Positions 63,528 to 64,000 of a stretch of 64,000 nucleotides of DNA are shown piece after piece. The stretch's first letter is position 1, and every line of letters starts with the position of its first letter. The translations under genes and the position numbers were made by a program. A model generated the notes under the pieces. That model was given only the letters and a program-made list of their open reading frames with translations. It was not told the origin of the DNA and made no database searches. This DNA comes from Rubrivivax gelatinosus IL144 (GTDB taxonomy: Bacteria > Pseudomonadota > Gammaproteobacteria > Burkholderiales > Burkholderiaceae_C), in NCBI RefSeq assembly GCF_000284255.1, contig NC_017075.1:1302001-1366000 (forward strand). Reading direction: 5' to 3'.

Positions 63528-64000
63528 GCGCGCACCACCGTCACGGTGCAGTCGGCGCGCGCGACGACCTGGGAGCTGACGCTGCCCAGGTAGCGCCGCA
63601 GTGCACCGGCGCCGCGTGCGCCCATCACGATGTGGTCGACCTGGTTGCGCTCGGCGAAGTCCAGCAGCGCGGCGGCGGCGTCGGGCGCCTCGAGCACGTG
63701 GAAAGTCAGCCGGCCTTCGTCGAGTTCGAGCTGGCGCGTCAGCGGCCGCGCCCAGTGTTTCAGGCCGACCAGCTGCTTGACGTGGCGGCTCTGGCCGTCG
63801 GCGTCGACGAGGTCGTCCAGGCCGATGCGCGCGACGCGCATCACGCCGACGCAGGCCAGGCGCGCGCCGGGCTCGGTGACGAGGATGCGGCGCACCGACT
63901 CCTGCATCTTCTCCAGCAGCTCGGGCGTCGCGTGGTCGATGTCGACCGCGGCGACGACGATCGGGCTGCGGGCGACCTGGCTGGCGGCGCCGAGGCGCGG
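63524..64000 (-). CDS. Universal stress protein domain, C-terminal part (partial)
   Basis: The frame stays open to the window edge, giving 159 residues. A UspA fold is clear: SPIVVAAVDIDHATPELLEKM as the first strand-helix, RLTFHVLEAPDAAAALLDFAERNQVDHIVMGARGAGALRRYLGSVSSQVVARADCTVTVVRA as the ATP-binding end (G-x2-G-x9-G-S). The residues before it (PRLGAASQVAR) suggest it is the C-terminal domain of a larger protein; in this bacterial group Ser/Thr kinase-UspA fusions occur, so that is my guess for the rest. Confidence 0.8.
   Translation of the reverse strand, partial: PRLGAASQVARSPIVVAAVDIDHATPELLEKMQESVRRILVTEPGARLACVGVMRVARIGLDDLVDADGQSRHVKQLVGLKHWARPLTRQLELDEGRLTFHVLEAPDAAAALLDFAERNQVDHIVMGARGAGALRRYLGSVSSQVVARADCTVTVVRA

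Overview
This is chromosomal DNA of a very high-GC betaproteobacterium. The gene order asd-fimV-truA-trpFBA-accD-folC-SPOR-cvpA-purF-metZ is a Burkholderiales arrangement, and the overall look suggests the Rubrivivax/Leptothrix/Ideonella group (inference; no 16S gene is present). I saw no transposase, integrase, phage gene, rRNA or CRISPR array.

Layout. (1) 0-14.3 kb, plus strand, housekeeping: end of asd, fimV, truA, tryptophan genes trpF/trpB/trpA, accD, folC, a SPOR-domain protein, cvpA, purF, metZ and gltX, mostly overlapping or closely spaced. gltX is followed by tRNA-Ala(GGC) and two identical tRNA-Glu(TTC) genes, each tRNA-Glu with its own terminator hairpin. (2) 14.7-24 kb: a TetR regulator divergent from a hydrolase resembling the 2,4-diacetylphloroglucinol (DAPG) hydrolase PhlG, with a perfect 13-5-13 inverted repeat between them. 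Then come small proteins, an ABC exporter, two DUF72/YecE-type proteins, a VOC protein and a TPR protein. (3) 23.9-28.5 kb: a second TetR, an outer-membrane beta-barrel protein, a second and longer PhlG-like hydrolase and an EthD-domain protein. A shared inverted-repeat motif (ATCGT-N10-ACGAT) lies upstream of both the EthD/hydrolase operon and the porin. This is the best candidate here for an undescribed uptake and breakdown system for an acylated phenolic compound.

(4) 28.8-44.2 kb, all minus strand: a dense array of small enzymes. It holds a sirtuin, a histone-deacetylase/acetylpolyamine-amidohydrolase homologue, nine genes with GNAT acetyltransferase domains (ten domains, two of the genes being VOC-GNAT fusions), two Nudix hydrolases, a methyltransferase, an SRPBCC protein, a glutathione S-transferase-like protein, a P-loop kinase-like protein and small membrane proteins. 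(5) 44.3-49.1 kb: an amino-acid-type ABC importer (binding protein plus two permeases, no ATPase), an UppP-family phosphatase, DUF2721 and a periplasmic protein. (6) 49.2-55.2 kb, plus strand: error-prone polymerase dnaE2 behind a perfect LexA box, an esterase, yaaA, a lipoprotein and a prolyl 4-hydroxylase-like enzyme. (7) 55.2-64 kb, minus strand: MgtC/DUF4010 membrane protein, metallo-beta-lactamase/RMMBL hydrolase, NAD(P)-binding protein, aminopeptidase P, a protein resembling half of an M10 metzincin domain, kynurenine pathway genes kynU and kynB, a cysteine-cluster protein and the C-terminal part of a universal-stress-domain protein cut by the window edge.

A 75-bp repeat (69/75 identical) occurs at 36.6 and 58.6 kb at the 3' ends of minus-strand genes. 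Assignments rest on reading translated sequences and remembered family motifs; no database search was run.
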